A stretch of 64,000 nt of DNA from Cladopsammia gracilis (lineage: Eukaryota > Cnidaria > Anthozoa > Scleractinia > Dendrophylliidae), in the NCBI GenBank assembly GCA_022457155.1, contig JAJGOT010000220.1, forward strand, positions 362,501 through 426,500. The letters run 5' to 3'. Under the pieces are notes generated by a model. The model saw nothing but the letters and a program-made list of their open reading frames with translations, was not told where the DNA came from and did no database searches. The translations under genes and the position numbers were made by a program. How positions within the stretch are numbered: the stretch's first letter is position 1; each line of letters starts with the position of its first letter. Below are positions 53,285 through 63,448 of the stretch, in pieces.

Positions 53285-53750
53285 TCACCGAACAGAACAA
53301 ATTATCAAGAAAAACGAAATAAGTCTTCGCGTTGGACCTATTTCGGGTTCATGATATGCTAGTCCAGTTAGTTGGCTATATGAAGGAGGTCCGCGTGCAG
53401 TAAATGTTCCAAAATTACGTTTGCGGTTATCATTTCGACTGACAAATTCGTTAGCCACATCAACAAGTCGCACAGCGTCAGTTCTTGTCTTGTGCGTATT
53501 TAAGATTGCAACATTGCTAAATCTCTGTCGGGTCATCTTTGCTCGCAGCCAGGTTTTGACTCTGCGCGCCACTGAAAATGATCTTTCGGCCCGTAGCTGA
53601 AGTGGCTGGATTGACGTGGAGAAGTTTGCAGATTTGTACAACCTCACTAATCATGGCATGCTGATTCACGGCAAGGCTCTTCACTTCATTTAATATATCT
53701 GAAAAACTTTTCATCTGTTTCCCTTTCATCAGAATCTTGAATAGCTCCAA
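53285..53750 (-). pseudogene. hAT transposase, C-terminal dimerisation region
   Basis: Two minus-strand frames must be joined. The first reads SFSDILNEVKSLAVNQHAMI and QICKLLHVNPATSAT. The second reads RAERSFSVARRVKTWLRAKM, RFSNVAILNTHKTRTDAVRL and VDVANEFVSRND. A single frame change falls at the PATSAT/ERSFS core. This is the typical hAT C-terminal block, closest in style to ZMYM1-like transposases. Confidence 0.85.
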
Positions 53751-53838
53751 CTAGGGAAGAAGATAGTCGTACTTGACGTCTTCAGCATTAGTTTTCTTTT
53801 ACAAACTTCATTTGAGAAGATATATCGTCGTCATTAAG

Positions 53839-54307
53839 GCTGGTTCTGATATAATCGTCCCGGTCGTCCCAGTCGTCCGAGTCGTTTCAAAAAGTGCACG
53901 TACGACCGGGACGATTATATGAGAACACTTCTGAGACGACCCGGGGCGATCGCAAACGACCCGGACGACTGAGACGATCGCGGTCGCTTGGATAGAACTC
54001 AGTGTTCTATCCGGACGACCGGGACGATCGTGAATAATCGGGGACGATCATATGAGAACTACTCTCAGGTGACCGGGACGACTGAGGCGATCAAAGCGAC
54101 CCAAATCTATCCCAGAATGCAGTATTATTGCCCAAAACATGTTGTCGGACACAGTTTACGACTGCGCTATTGATGTTCGAGACGACCGGGACGACCATAT
54201 GGGAACCGAAATCGCTTGAGTCGTCCCGATCGTCTGAGTCGTTTGCAAAAAACTTTTGAAACGACTCGGACGACCGGGACGACTGGGACGATTATATGAG
54301 AACCAGA
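53839..54307. mobile_element. 469-bp MITE inside the hAT transposase
   Basis: Left GGCTGGTTCTGATATAATCG and right CGATTATATGAGAACCAG are inverted. The inside is full of GTCGTCC/GGACGAC motifs (CGTCCCGGTCGTCCCAGTCG). It splits the transposase frame. Confidence 0.85.
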
Positions 54308-54560
54308 CTTTAAGAAAGTTAACAAGAACACTTTCCAAGCTAGTTCCGTATACGCTATAAAACTCGGCTGATCAAAACGTTCGTTAATAGCGGAAACAAT
54401 CAAGTCAAGAGCTTCAAAATAAATTTGCCGATAGTGATCTTCTGCTGTTTGGGGGTAAAAGTGAGCTCTTGATCCCGCCTCGAACCTTGTAGGAGCCTTT
54501 CTCTTTCGCGGAAGTCCGGGCTCTGAAATGTAAATGTTGTTGAGCGAACCAAAGAAAATT
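54308..54560 (-). pseudogene. hAT transposase, central fragment
   Basis: Reads EPGLPRKRKAPTRFEAGSRA, HFYPQTAEDHYRQIYFEALD and LIVSAINERFDQPSF on the minus strand, matching the same ZMYM1-like transposase group upstream of its C-terminal block. It ends where the MITE at 53839-54307 begins. Confidence 0.8.
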
Positions 54561-54636
54561 GGGTTTGCTTTTAACACAAAGATTAGAAGTACTTTTCTTA
54601 ATGCAAAAAAAAAAAAAAAAAATCCCGGCAAAATTA

Positions 54637-54822
54637 TAGACAAATTCGGCTAATGCATTGTTGTACCCATTTCAAACCTTTTGGGATTAGAACTCTTTGT
54701 TCGTCATATTTCCATATCAATGAAGCATTGACATGGAAATTATATGGAAATATTGTGAACAAAGAATCTTATTCCCAGAAGGTTTGAATTGGGTACAACA
54801 ATACGTTAGCCGAATTTGTCTA
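54637..54822. mobile_element. 186-bp palindromic MITE, copy 2
   Basis: Same family, length and orientation as 1287-1472; TIR TAGACAAATTCGGCTAATGC. Confidence 0.88.
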
Positions 54823-54865
54823 TTGGTGGGGCTATAGCCCACCCAGCCCCATAGTTCCGCGGTCC

Positions 54866-55067
54866 TAGCCTGTTCCAGGCTCTCAGATAGTGGGGGCGAG
54901 CGAAAAATGTCGGAGCGAGCGAAGAAAAAACGAGGGAGGGGGGTACAAGGGAGGGGAGGGTGGTGAGGGAATGGGCGGAAGGAGACTCTCTCCAGTCCCG
55001 ACTCGTTTTTTCTTCGCTACCAACATTTTTCGCTCGCCCCCACTATCTGAGAGCCTGGAACAGGTTA
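54866..55067. mobile_element. MITE in the hAT end, 8-bp duplication
   Basis: TIR TAGCCTGTTCCAGGCTCTCA and right ...GAGCCTGGAACAGGTTA; CGCGGTCC occurs at both junctions, which makes the hAT terminus appear twice. Interior GAGCGAAAAATG and its complement. A related element is at 59971-60154. Confidence 0.85.
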
Positions 55068-55113
55068 CGCGGTCCCTGTTTAAATAAGTGCCGGATAGTT
55101 TTTTGTGCATTTA

Positions 55114-55256
55114 ATTAAAGGCCCACTTTCACCCAAGATGCACTGCGAATTTAACGCAGTCGAAAATTCCCGAAAGAGCCAGTCACGAGCGAGCTCGTCA
55201 TTTGAAAACAAAAACAAACGACCGCAAAGCCGAATGGGTGACAGTGGGCCTTTAAA
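55114..55256. mobile_element. MITE with TTAAAGGCCCACTTTCACCC ends
   Basis: Right end GGGTGACAGTGGGCCTTTAA; interior ACAAAAACAAACGACCGCAA as in 15199-15370. Confidence 0.82.
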
Positions 55257-55844
55257 AACCTCCATGAAGTACAGCCGAAAAGAAGGAAGCTTTCTATCAA
55301 GACAAAGTCAACTCCGGCCTCATTTCCACACAAAGGCCAGGCTACTAAGTAGATAACTGTAAATTGTTCTATTAAGAATAAGATCAGTATTTTCCTCATG
55401 TCGTTATGTTTATGTTATTATGTTCCTATTACGTCGTTATGTTTTGCATTTATGTGTCGTTATGTCGCTGGTGTGAACCAAGCTTTAATTTTGTCCGCTG
55501 TTCACGTGCCCACATTTAGTCGACGAATTCGAATTTTGCGGTGATTTTTTTTTCAATCACAGAACCCGTCGACTGATTATTTCAGTGTATAAAGACATAA
55601 AATCCTGGCCTAAATGGGAAAGCAACTTTTTCTAATGTCTCTTCGCTGCTGCTTTAGGTAACTGTTTCATAACAGCAAAGGTACCTTTCTTGTGCAATTT
55701 TTTGTTTTGCATTTTAAAAAGTGCATTATTATTTTGAGAACTACTGTACTCATCCTGGCTAACTTGTATCGATTGAAAAAATACCAGACAAAATAAAAAT
55801 TCAAGAAAAATCCCAAATTTCATTTTGTATAATATATAATGGAC
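55257..55844. other. intergenic
   Basis: GTCGTTATGTTT-type motifs recur at 55400-55470 and may be the end of a degraded element (GGTGTGAACCAAGCTTTA). No gene. Confidence 0.45.
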
Positions 55845-56080
55845 AAACAAATGGTACCATGTAAAAGTACTGCCGAAGAGATTTCATTTGAATGGTCTGG
55901 GTCACACCATAGGATTTCGTCCACAGACTCTAAAGTTTGAACAAATGGTACCATGCAAAAGTACTGCGGAAGAGATTTCATTTGAATGGCCATACCATAG
56001 GATTTCGTCAACAGACTTAAAAAGTTAAAGCTACACTGCATGTCTCTTCAATTGACCTCGGCAGTAATTTTCTTAAATTA
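55845..56080. repeat. two tandem copies of the 'GTCTGTGGA' repeat
   Basis: AAATGGTACCATG(T/C)AAAAGT, GAAGAGATTTCATTTGAATG and CATAGGATTTCGTC(C/A)ACAGAC occur twice head to tail. Confidence 0.85.
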
Positions 56081-56150
56081 TTAAAACTCCTTTGTGATGC
56101 TTCGATGTTGTCTTTCACAGGTCTGTCACCAGAACAAGTTCGGAATAATT

Positions 56151-56460
56151 AACTATTATAGCGCAAAAGCGCGCGTGATATCGCCTAATTCTTAGCCGAC
56201 GAGGCCTACGGCCTCGTCGGCTAAAATTAGGCGATATCACGCAAGCTTGAGCGCTATAATAGTTTTATAATTCAACACATTGATAACAAAACACAGTTTG
56301 AAGAAAAAATATCGAGGCCAGTCCGTCATTTTTGCATTCTCTTGTCAAAATGCGAAATTTACCGCCATCGTTAGATATACGTCATGTAGACATAGCGTAT
56401 ATCGATAAATTTTTTACCATATTTGGGCAGTGTATCAATGCGTTGAATTATAATGCCTAT
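56151..56460. mobile_element. hairpin-headed repeat, copy 1
   Basis: 56151-56265 is a palindrome (AACTATTATAGCGCAAAAGC ... GCGCTATAATAGTT) with an intact centre GACGAGGCCTACGGCCTCGTC. About 190 bp of non-palindromic sequence follows and is shared with 60345-60540 (CATTCTCTTGTCAAAATGCG, GGCAGTGTATCAATG). Confidence 0.85.
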
Positions 56461-57112
56461 TGGTCATCATGGAGGTTCATATACGTACGCCTGTTACAAC
56501 ACAGCGGGCAACTGGCCAGGAATAATGATTACTGCATGGCTGTTGGGGTCATGGCTAAAGGCTCTTCCGCGCATGGCTGGTCTCAGAGCGGCAGCGGTTA
56601 CGACAGTCCAACCAATGTTTCTGATTGGCCAAACTGATCTGGGAGCCCACGCGTACACTTGACAATTTGGCTTAAAAAAGGACAATATAACATTGATTTA
56701 CATTACTTTGCTTAGCTTTAGAGCGTTTTCATTAACGTGCGGTTAGGGTGGGTTAAAATGAACTTAGAGAACAGAGAAGATCATATTTTTTCATCCAGAT
56801 TTGATGTAAGGGAGTATGTTAGAGTATGACGTTTTTTCTATCAGCACAAATCAAGAATACATTATTTCATACTTCAGGAACAAAAAAAGACCTCGAGGAA
56901 AATTCCCCCGAATATAGCTTTCATGAACTTGAAGGTCTTAAGAAAACAGGACACAATATTATTTCATCACGTTTTGTAGTAGAAGTAAGGGAGAATTTTT
57001 AATTAGTTCTGTTTTTAAATCCGAACAAGTGTTTTCCTTTTATAAAATGGCGAAAATCAAAATAATAATAATAGAGACTTACATAGCGCACATATCTCAT
57101 GCCTCATGGCGC
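56461..57112. other. intergenic
   Basis: Overlapping short open frames at 56332-56685 on both strands have no family signal. No gene called. Confidence 0.4.
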
Positions 57113-57541
57113 TTTACATACACTTATGCACTTGGCGTGCGGCTATGGAATGCTTTACCTGAAAATATTAAAAATTCTGCCAGTAGAAACTTATTTAAGA
57201 AACAAATACATGACACACTTATTAATATTTTCAAACAAGAAAATTTGTATCTTACACCATCTTCAATTCTTGAATTAATTAAAAACTTGTAAACTGTACC
57301 AATCCTGTAACTACGACCAGTATAGTGTAATCTCTTTCTACTTAATTCTTTACTGTTTTTAATTTATTATTTTAATCTACTATTTATAGAATCTAAACTG
57401 CTGTAACCTGAACCCTCGTAATAAGCGTAACTTAAATATACCTACCCGCCTCGACTAGTTTTTCAACTATTTGTAGGTAGGTACTATTTAAATCGTTAAT
57501 ATTTGTTATTTAATAAAGTGTTGTTGTTGTTGTTGTTAATA
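57113..57541 (+). pseudogene. LINE 3' end with (GTT)n tail
   Basis: Reads YALGVRLWNALPENIKNSAS, RNLFKKQIHDTLINIFKQ to a stop at 57290-57292, the C-terminus of a CR1/L2-like ORF2. The 3' UTR follows, ending in a GTT microsatellite (57519-57539). 5'-truncated. Confidence 0.8.
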
Positions 57542-57639
57542 AGATCGGACGTCAGCTTATGAAGGCGCCTCAGGCAGCTGCTATCGGTCCATTGTTGATC
57601 TCTTCTCTCCACCCCACCATGAATAATGTTGGACACTGA

Positions 57640-57784
57640 GGGTGGTCATAGCCAGGGTTTTGTTTCGTCCTCAGTGTTTGTTTTACATCCCCATCGGAGA
57701 CGGGACCACCATTTCTACGTAGTCATCCGAGCCACGTGAAGGTCTAACGATTTTGCAGATGTCGTAGCAAAGGCAGCACCTTCG

Positions 57785-57816
<32 letters not shown>

Positions 57817-57862
57817 GCGGCCGGGATTCAAACCCGCGACCTCCCGCGCTCTGCAGACTGGA
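57640..57862 (-). repeat. tRNA-derived SINE
   Basis: On the minus strand GGTCGCGGGTTTGAATCCCGG contains a good B box. It is followed by CCGCACCAACACTCAGGGTC, TTAAAATAACTGAGGACGAA and TGCTGCCTTTG, a body I recognise as common in cnidarian sequences. The A box region is poor, so the head is partial. Confidence 0.65.
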
Positions 57863-58060
57863 TATCTGCAGACATCATGGAGAAAACTAATTATATTGGC
57901 GAGGGGCCTATTTGTGTTTTTCGTCGAGAAGCGGTGATTAAATACAGCTTTCATTGGATTAATAATCCCCCCTAGCTCGAGCCTAGCTACAGAAAAAGGT
58001 ATAAAGGGATGAAACCAATTTGTTTAGGTATACGCTGCGCTAAGTTGCATTAAAAAATTA
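57863..58060. other. spacer, no feature
   Basis: Nothing recognised. Confidence 0.5.
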
Positions 58061-58061
58061 A

Positions 58062-58101
<40 letters not shown>
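58061..58101. repeat. (AAT)n microsatellite
   Basis: About 13 AAT units. Confidence 0.95.
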
Positions 58102-58104
<3 letters not shown>

Positions 58105-59403
58105 CGGTGTTGCGTCAAAATTGTGTGGAGTCCTTCTTTACAAATCTTATACTACATGTTATGTTTTGCAGCAGTGTCACAGAATCCCGCATGTGAAAGT
58201 CCATTAACACAAACCGATAACCGTGGACAGTCTTTATCGCACATGAGGAAGAGTAGACTCCTAAACAGTCGTCTTTTTTTCCAGCTGGCTCGCTCGCGAA
58301 GGCGCGAAGCGCCAAAAGCGTCTGAAGCGTGGATACCCGCGCGCGAAGCCTCACACGGGCGTGTGTATTTCTTTGCGTCTCTCCCCAGTCTCACTCTCCA
58401 TATTCACACTCACTCCAGACCTTTTGTTCAAAGACCGCGCGCATTCGTATGTCCAACGCAAAAAATACGACTGTTTTGCAGTCTGGAGGAAGAGCGTTTC
58501 ATCAGGATTTCCAAACATCGAGAAGTGGGTTTGAAAAAAGAGGTGAAGCCGAGCTTTTCTCAACAGATTTCAAGGTGTTTGGATACCTGATGAAACACTG
58601 TTTCGGGTGTTTGATATAGCTTCTCAAACTGATGATCATTAAATACAGAGAAACCGAAGGGGAAAATCACAAAAATCTATGCTAATTTAAGATCGGTTTT
58701 CCAAACCACCGTCACGCTTATGACTGATTTTCTTTGTTCAAACTTGAATTATTTTAAATGAGTTTGAGAACGTATACTTTAAATAACCCGTCACTGGGTG
58801 TCAGCGTGTTCGGGATAAAGAAACAGCCTCCACCTCGGCTCCCGTTAGATATGTTTCGAAAACCCAATTGCGAGAAACAATAATTAAGGGTGGGAAAGCA
58901 CTTTTTTTTAAGGCAAGAAGGGATGTCTGGAACATCAGTGACACACTCGCCTGCGGCTCGTGTGCCACATTTTTGTTCTTACCACATTTTGACGTTATCT
59001 GTGATCTATAACTAAACAGACTAACGGCCAAATGGAATCTATTTGTTCATTATCTGTCATCCACTATGGTAGTATATCGAACACAGGTATATAGGAGTCA
59101 AGTATATATCGAGTCGACAACATACCGTACGAACACAGGCCATTTTTAACTCGTGAACACGCGAACTGTTCATCGAGTTGTAGCATTTGGGTAAAAATTT
59201 CATTCCATCGGCTGTAAACATTGAGCCCGCGATATGTAATGGTCAACTGTCTCACCCATGGTAACGGCGTTGGAAGGGAGGGGTGGGTGTAGAGTTGGAG
59301 GCAGGGGGTGAGGGGTGGGGATCGGTGGAGCAAAACGCCAAAGAGAGGGGAAGGTACGTCCGTAGGTGTGCAGAATCTTTTATTTTTACGAGTTGGCTCA
59401 TAT
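58102..59403. other. intergenic, no gene called
   Basis: GC-richer at 58260-58450 with overlapping open frames on both strands of skewed composition and no domain. GAGCGTTTCATCAGGATTTCC at 58492 and GTTTGGATACCTGATGAAAC at 58577 are an imperfect inverted pair, hinting at a transposon end. Confidence 0.45.
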
Positions 59404-59657
59404 TTAAAGGGAACCTCCAATTGTCAGAACAAATTGACGTTAAATTGTTGGAAATAAAGTCGAAATTTAAATTTTTAAAAGAACAGGTGCAAATATAATT
59501 TTAGTGTACAAATAAAATGGATCTAAATATCATCTATTTTCGCTTTTAAATTTCCCGCGCGCGGCCATTTTGAATTATTATGACGTGTTACGGTTGCCGC
59601 TATTGTTAAGAATCGAAGTTCTTTTGTATGCAACAATAGTGAACTTTAGATCGGACT

Positions 59658-59862
59658 TCGAGTACGAGATTGAGTACGAGTACGACTTTTTAAACCTTGT
59701 TCGCGTGCTTTAGATAATCACTTATCACAACAATCTTATTCCTAGAGCCTCCTTATCCACTGGGCAGCAACAGAAAGGACCGACAGCTCTGGGAACTTGA
59801 CTGGTTTGAAATTCGAAAGTCGTACTCGTACTCAATCTCGTTCTCGTACTCAAATCTGAAGG
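59658..59862. mobile_element. nested palindrome
   Basis: Arms GAGTACGAGATTGAGTACGA-GTACGACTTT and near-perfect complement (59819-59858). It lies in the loop of the outer element. Confidence 0.75.
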
Positions 59863-59970
59863 TCCCTAATAAAACAACCGTAACACGTCACAAATATTCA
59901 AAATGGCGGCGCGTGGGAAATTTAAAAGCGAAAATAGGCGATATTCATATCCATTTTTTGTACACTAAAA

Positions 59971-60154
59971 TAGACTGTTCCAGGCGTTCAGATAGCGGGG
60001 AAAGCGCGTATAGTTGGGGAAGGCGCTAAGAAAAGCGAGCGAAAAAAAGCGGGGAGATTGGGGAGAGTCCCCGCAATTTTTTTCGCTCGCTTTTCTTCGC
60101 GCCCTCCCCAACTATTAGCGCTTTTCCCACTATCTAAACGCCTGTAACAGACTA
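59971..60154. mobile_element. nested MITE in the right arm
   Basis: TIR TAGACTGTTCCAGGCGTTCA with right end ...AACGCCTGTAACAGACTA; ACACTAAAA flanks both sides (8-9 bp). Related to 54866-55067. Confidence 0.85.
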
Positions 60155-60252
60155 ACACTAAAATTATATTTGCACCTGTTTTTAAATTTTTAATTTAGAC
60201 TTTATTTCCAACAATTTAACGCCAGTTTGTTATAACAATGGAGGTTCCCTTT

Positions 60253-60540
60253 AACTATTATAGCGCGAAAGCGCGCATGATATCGCCTAATTCTTGGACG
60301 ACGGGCTAAAATTAGGCGATATCACGCAAGCTTGAGCGCAATAACAGTTTTGTAATTCAACACATTGATAACAAAGCACAGTTTGAAGACAAAATATCGA
60401 GGCCGGTCCGTCAATTTTGCATTCTCTTGTCAAAATGCGAAATTTACCTCCATCCTTGGAAATACGTCATGTAGATATAGCGTATATCGATAACTTTATG
60501 ACCATATTTGGGCAGTGTATCAATGTGTTGAATTATAAGT
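60253..60540. mobile_element. hairpin-headed repeat, copy 2, with hairpin tip deleted
   Basis: Matches 56151-56455, but the palindrome centre (about 25 bp) is missing: CTAATTCTTGG-ACGACGGGCTAAAATTAG. The downstream 190 bp is shared. Confidence 0.83.
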
Positions 60541-60554
60541 AGACTAGGTAGTAT

Positions 60555-60588
<34 letters not shown>

Positions 60589-61279
60589 CCAATGGCGAGC
60601 TGAAGATCTGTATGAAAAGTTAATGATACTAATTAGCTGAGCAGGTGTCTGTATCAAAAGTTAATTCTACTGTTTAATAATTCATCAACTCAGTTGATTT
60701 GTATTGGGGTTTACAGAGGTGTACATGTGACTCAAATACCACCTATTGATTTGTCATAACTGTTATGAATTATTAATGGATTTTATAACTGCAGTTATGC
60801 GCTCTTCTCGCAGGGTAGAACATGCTTTGCCTTTCATGCAGTTTTTAAATTCGTTGCTTGTTACGAGTCTGGGACAAACCAAGTCTTTAACTCTAACATA
60901 AAACAATACAACTCCGCGTGCAAAAATTTACATTTCAGCAATTTTATTAACGATACCCCATTTACAATCATGGAAAATTATTTGAATTAGCTGTCACCTT
61001 ATTTAAATTTCAGAAAAATACAAACTAAAGCAAGGTTTTGAACGATTTGTTCAATTACATTTTTTCGTTACGTTTCTATATAAATTCTTTATTCCTGAAA
61101 CAAATATATAAACGAGATTCACGCTATTATTAACATAGCGTAAGTTACAATCCAATGTCTAATTTTAATTATTTTTAAAACAATTACCCTAGCTGTTTAA
61201 AAACTAAAACTGTTCAAAGTGCACTTTATTACAAATGTATTCGAATAAAATAATAAGCGATATCACTTCTAAGAACTGT
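60541..61279. other. intergenic, AT-rich
   Basis: Nothing recognised. Confidence 0.5.
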
Positions 61280-61475
61280 ATTTATCATATGACCCGTACG
61301 GCCCTGCGAACCTTTTCTTTGCAAAACCATTGATGAAAGTCCCGTATGAGGGCCGTACGCATTTGCGCGAGCGGGGCCGGAAAAAGGCGTGCGGCCCTAC
61401 TACAAAAGCGGACGGCCTCGCGCGTTAAGATTTCAAGTAATTTTGTCTCCAATTTGGTCATATGATAAAATGCTT
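61280..61475. repeat. loose inverted pair around a GC-rich insert
   Basis: ATTTATCATATGACC and GGTCATATGATAAAAT bracket a segment with CGTACGGCCCTGCG and GGGCCGTACGCA. It directly precedes the perfect hairpin. Confidence 0.55.
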
Positions 61476-61612
61476 ATTGACTAAGTGGGAGGGCCGGCTG
61501 GGAAAATATTTGGCTCGAGGTCATGGCGCACGGACCGAGCGCAGCGAGGTCCGTACGCCATGACCTCGAGCCAAATATTTTCCCAGCCGGCCCTCCCACT
61601 TAGTCAATAAGT
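61473..61612. mobile_element. 140-bp near-perfect hairpin
   Basis: Arms of about 64 bp (CTTATTGACTAAGTGGGAGG, GCCGGCTGGGAAAATATTTG, GCTCGAGGTCATGGCG) with one mismatch, and a loop of about 12 bp. A diverged relative lies at 37560-37680. Confidence 0.9.
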
Positions 61613-62348
61613 GCATAAACGCTACAAAAATAACTCATTTCTCGTATAATATTGATATGTGGTAAAATGTCTTAAACTTCCCCTCTTAGAGACAGACCTT
61701 CAGTCATGCAACATGTTTAAACTTTGCGTCTGAAACCCTTAACTGTGATGTTCTATGGTTTCAGGTTTTGTTGAGTGGATATTTTGAAGGGTTAGAAACA
61801 CATTACAAGAACCAAAGTTGTCTCTGGGATAGAAAAAGTTTAGTTCTTTTATTAGCTTTCAAAATGCTGCGGCCCGACTTCGCTCGACTTGATGTTGATT
61901 AGCTGCAATGGAATCCAAATTCCAAAAAGTCGAGCGAAACACGAAAGCCGCGAGGAACACGAGTTAAGTTCGCCATTTTACTAACTTTGCATTCTACGGT
62001 TACTTTTTAATCGTCCAGCCGAGCGAGGTAGAAAATAAAACGAAGCTGCAAAATCAAGGTTTTTCCATTGACTGTTGTACAACTAAAACTGACTCAAATA
62101 CAAGGCCAATTAGCGACCGCAGGAAACCAAATCAAGATTTTTTAAGTTCTTAACGATAAATCCTCGTTTAAGTCTCCGCAACAACAATCAGCAAATTGCA
62201 CAAGAACTGTCGAGCACACCGACAATTGTGACGTCAGCGTCAGCCTGTCGTCATAAGTATTCATTCTGTCAACCTCGATCCCAGGATCCTCTTTCTTCAG
62301 CTACGTCAACATAGAGTCTGTTGCGAAAACCGCGGGTTCAGTCAAAGA
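61613..62348. other. intergenic
   Basis: No gene recognised. Confidence 0.5.
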
Positions 62349-62356
62349 ATTCCGAT

Positions 62357-62454
62357 CAATCTCATACCCGGTCCGCTGGCTTATCGGTCAGCGGGTGGGC
62401 GCCAGGACCTCCCGCTGACCAAGGAGACTGACGACTCTTTGGGTATGAGATTGC
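62357..62454. mobile_element. 98-bp MITE with perfect 8-bp duplication
   Basis: TIR CAATCTCATACCC and GGGTATGAGATTG; ATTCCGAT at 62349-62356 and 62455-62462. The interior has GTCAGCGGG/CCCGCTGAC. An 8-bp duplication fits hAT. Confidence 0.9.
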
Positions 62455-62462
62455 ATTCCGAT

Positions 62463-63103
62463 AAAAAAAAAAAATAGATGTTTTGCGACTGTTTATTATA
62501 GAACCAATGACAAACAACAAGTGCAGATCCGTACTACTACTAGGTCAAGTACTTTCGATGTTGACTTCGTGCTTTGTGTCGGCGCAAACTTTAATTCTTG
62601 TCTTGTCATGAATTATGTTTTACGCGCTGTTCGGATTAGACTTTAAACTACACCCACGAAGGAACGTTACCTATTTCAGCTCACCATTGAAAAGATGTAG
62701 ACGGGCATTATAAAAATATTAAGCAGAGTGGAATGATTTCTCGTGAGCTGGATTGCAGAAGGTGCTAAGACCCTAGATACGATAACATAACCTGTGCTGT
62801 CCATATTAGAAACCGAGAACAAAAAACTACTTTAACAAGTACACAAGAGTAATCACCTTTGTGGTCGTCGTTTGGGATGTCACGCATTTCTCTTACCGGT
62901 GGAGTAAAGCGTTGCATAGTAACACAAATGAAATACGAGGCTTCTCAAACGCTGCGTGACGAGGTTACACAATGCTTCACTCGTTCCGTGACAACCCAAA
63001 AAAAGGAGACTACTACAAAAGGCAACACATTAATTATCCTGAGCAAACTGAAGTAACTCCGTATCCATGTTCAATCTATCGCATTTTTCGTATTATTGAA
63101 TTT
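62463..63103. other. 3' flank of the collagen IV gene
   Basis: On the minus strand this is downstream of the collagen stop and should hold its 3' UTR. AATAAA on the minus strand is found only near 62492-62497 and ATTAAA near 62590, so the UTR may be several hundred bases. Confidence 0.4.
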
Positions 63104-63448
63104 CTAAGACTGGCGGTGCTGAGCCATAAGCCGTGACGCTGTTCGTGAGTCCAGTTGAGGGATATCCACGGGGAAAGCGTGACGTCTCCTCTTCTTCTTA
63201 CTCGCCACCCGGTAGCAGACGGAACAGCGACTGACGCGGCTCAGCAGTTTACCGGGTTTGAGCGTCTCCGGGGTCTGCGTGATGAACATCTGGCCAACAG
63301 TGGAGAGCCAGAAGCTGTATTTATTTGCGAAGTAGTGGCAGGTGCCGCGGCCGTGACATTCAAAGAAAGGATTGTGGCGGAAAGTCCTGAGACAAGAACC
63401 TGGAGAGGACAGAGCCTGGCCACTACCGCTACCACCGGCCCCAGTGTG
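63104..63448 (-). CDS. COL4A: collagen type IV alpha chain, last exon (second half of NC1)
   Basis: The exon begins after CTTTCCAG| (63450-63449) and encodes 114 residues to a TAG at 63104-63106. It holds the second C4 repeat of NC1: [45 protein letters not shown] and SRCSVC, with six cysteines in family positions. NC1 domains trimerise and then join as hexamers in the basement membrane. Lys64 of this exon (63257-63259) aligns with Lys211 of human NC1, the hydroxylysine in the sulfilimine bond. After the last cysteine there are 36 residues including KKKRRR, whereas vertebrate chains end after about 4-6. The first half of NC1 and the triple helix are not in the window. Which chain type it is cannot be told. 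Confidence 0.93.
   Translation of the reverse strand, partial: HTGAGGSGSGQALSSPGSCLRTFRHNPFFECHGRGTCHYFANKYSFWLSTVGQMFITQTPETLKPGKLLSRVSRCSVCYRVASKKKRRRHAFPVDIPQLDSRTASRLMAQHRQS

Larger units (their letters stand above)
52954..55078 (-). mobile_element. hAT transposon with decayed transposase and three nested MITEs
   Basis: TIR CAGGGACCGCG (52954-52964) and CGCGGTCCCTG (55068-55078). Transposase pieces run on the minus strand. Later insertions at 53839-54307, 54637-54822 and 54869-55059 break it up. Outer target duplication is not clear (TCCTAAAT against TTTAAATA). Confidence 0.8.
59404..60254. mobile_element. outer palindromic element with two nested elements
   Basis: Ends TTAAAGGGAACCTCCA and TGGAGGTTCCCTTTAA; arms continue with TTGTTGGAAATAAAGTC, GGTGCAAATATAATTTTAGT and GCGAAAATAG. 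The loop contains a second palindrome (59658-59862) and the right arm is interrupted by a MITE (59971-60154). Confidence 0.83.

Noticed and set aside
53985..54250. Regular CGACCGGGACGA motifs suggesting a regulatory site array
   Set aside because: They are inverted and direct sub-repeats of the MITE at 53839-54307.
54883..55110. Frames on both strands in a GC-rich block
   Set aside because: They lie wholly in the nested MITE at 54866-55067 and are mirror images of its inverted arms.
58123..58619. 155-codon and 96-codon plus-strand frames in a GC-rich region
   Set aside because: Equally long frames exist on the minus strand, composition is skewed to Arg/Ser, and no domain or splice structure is recognisable.
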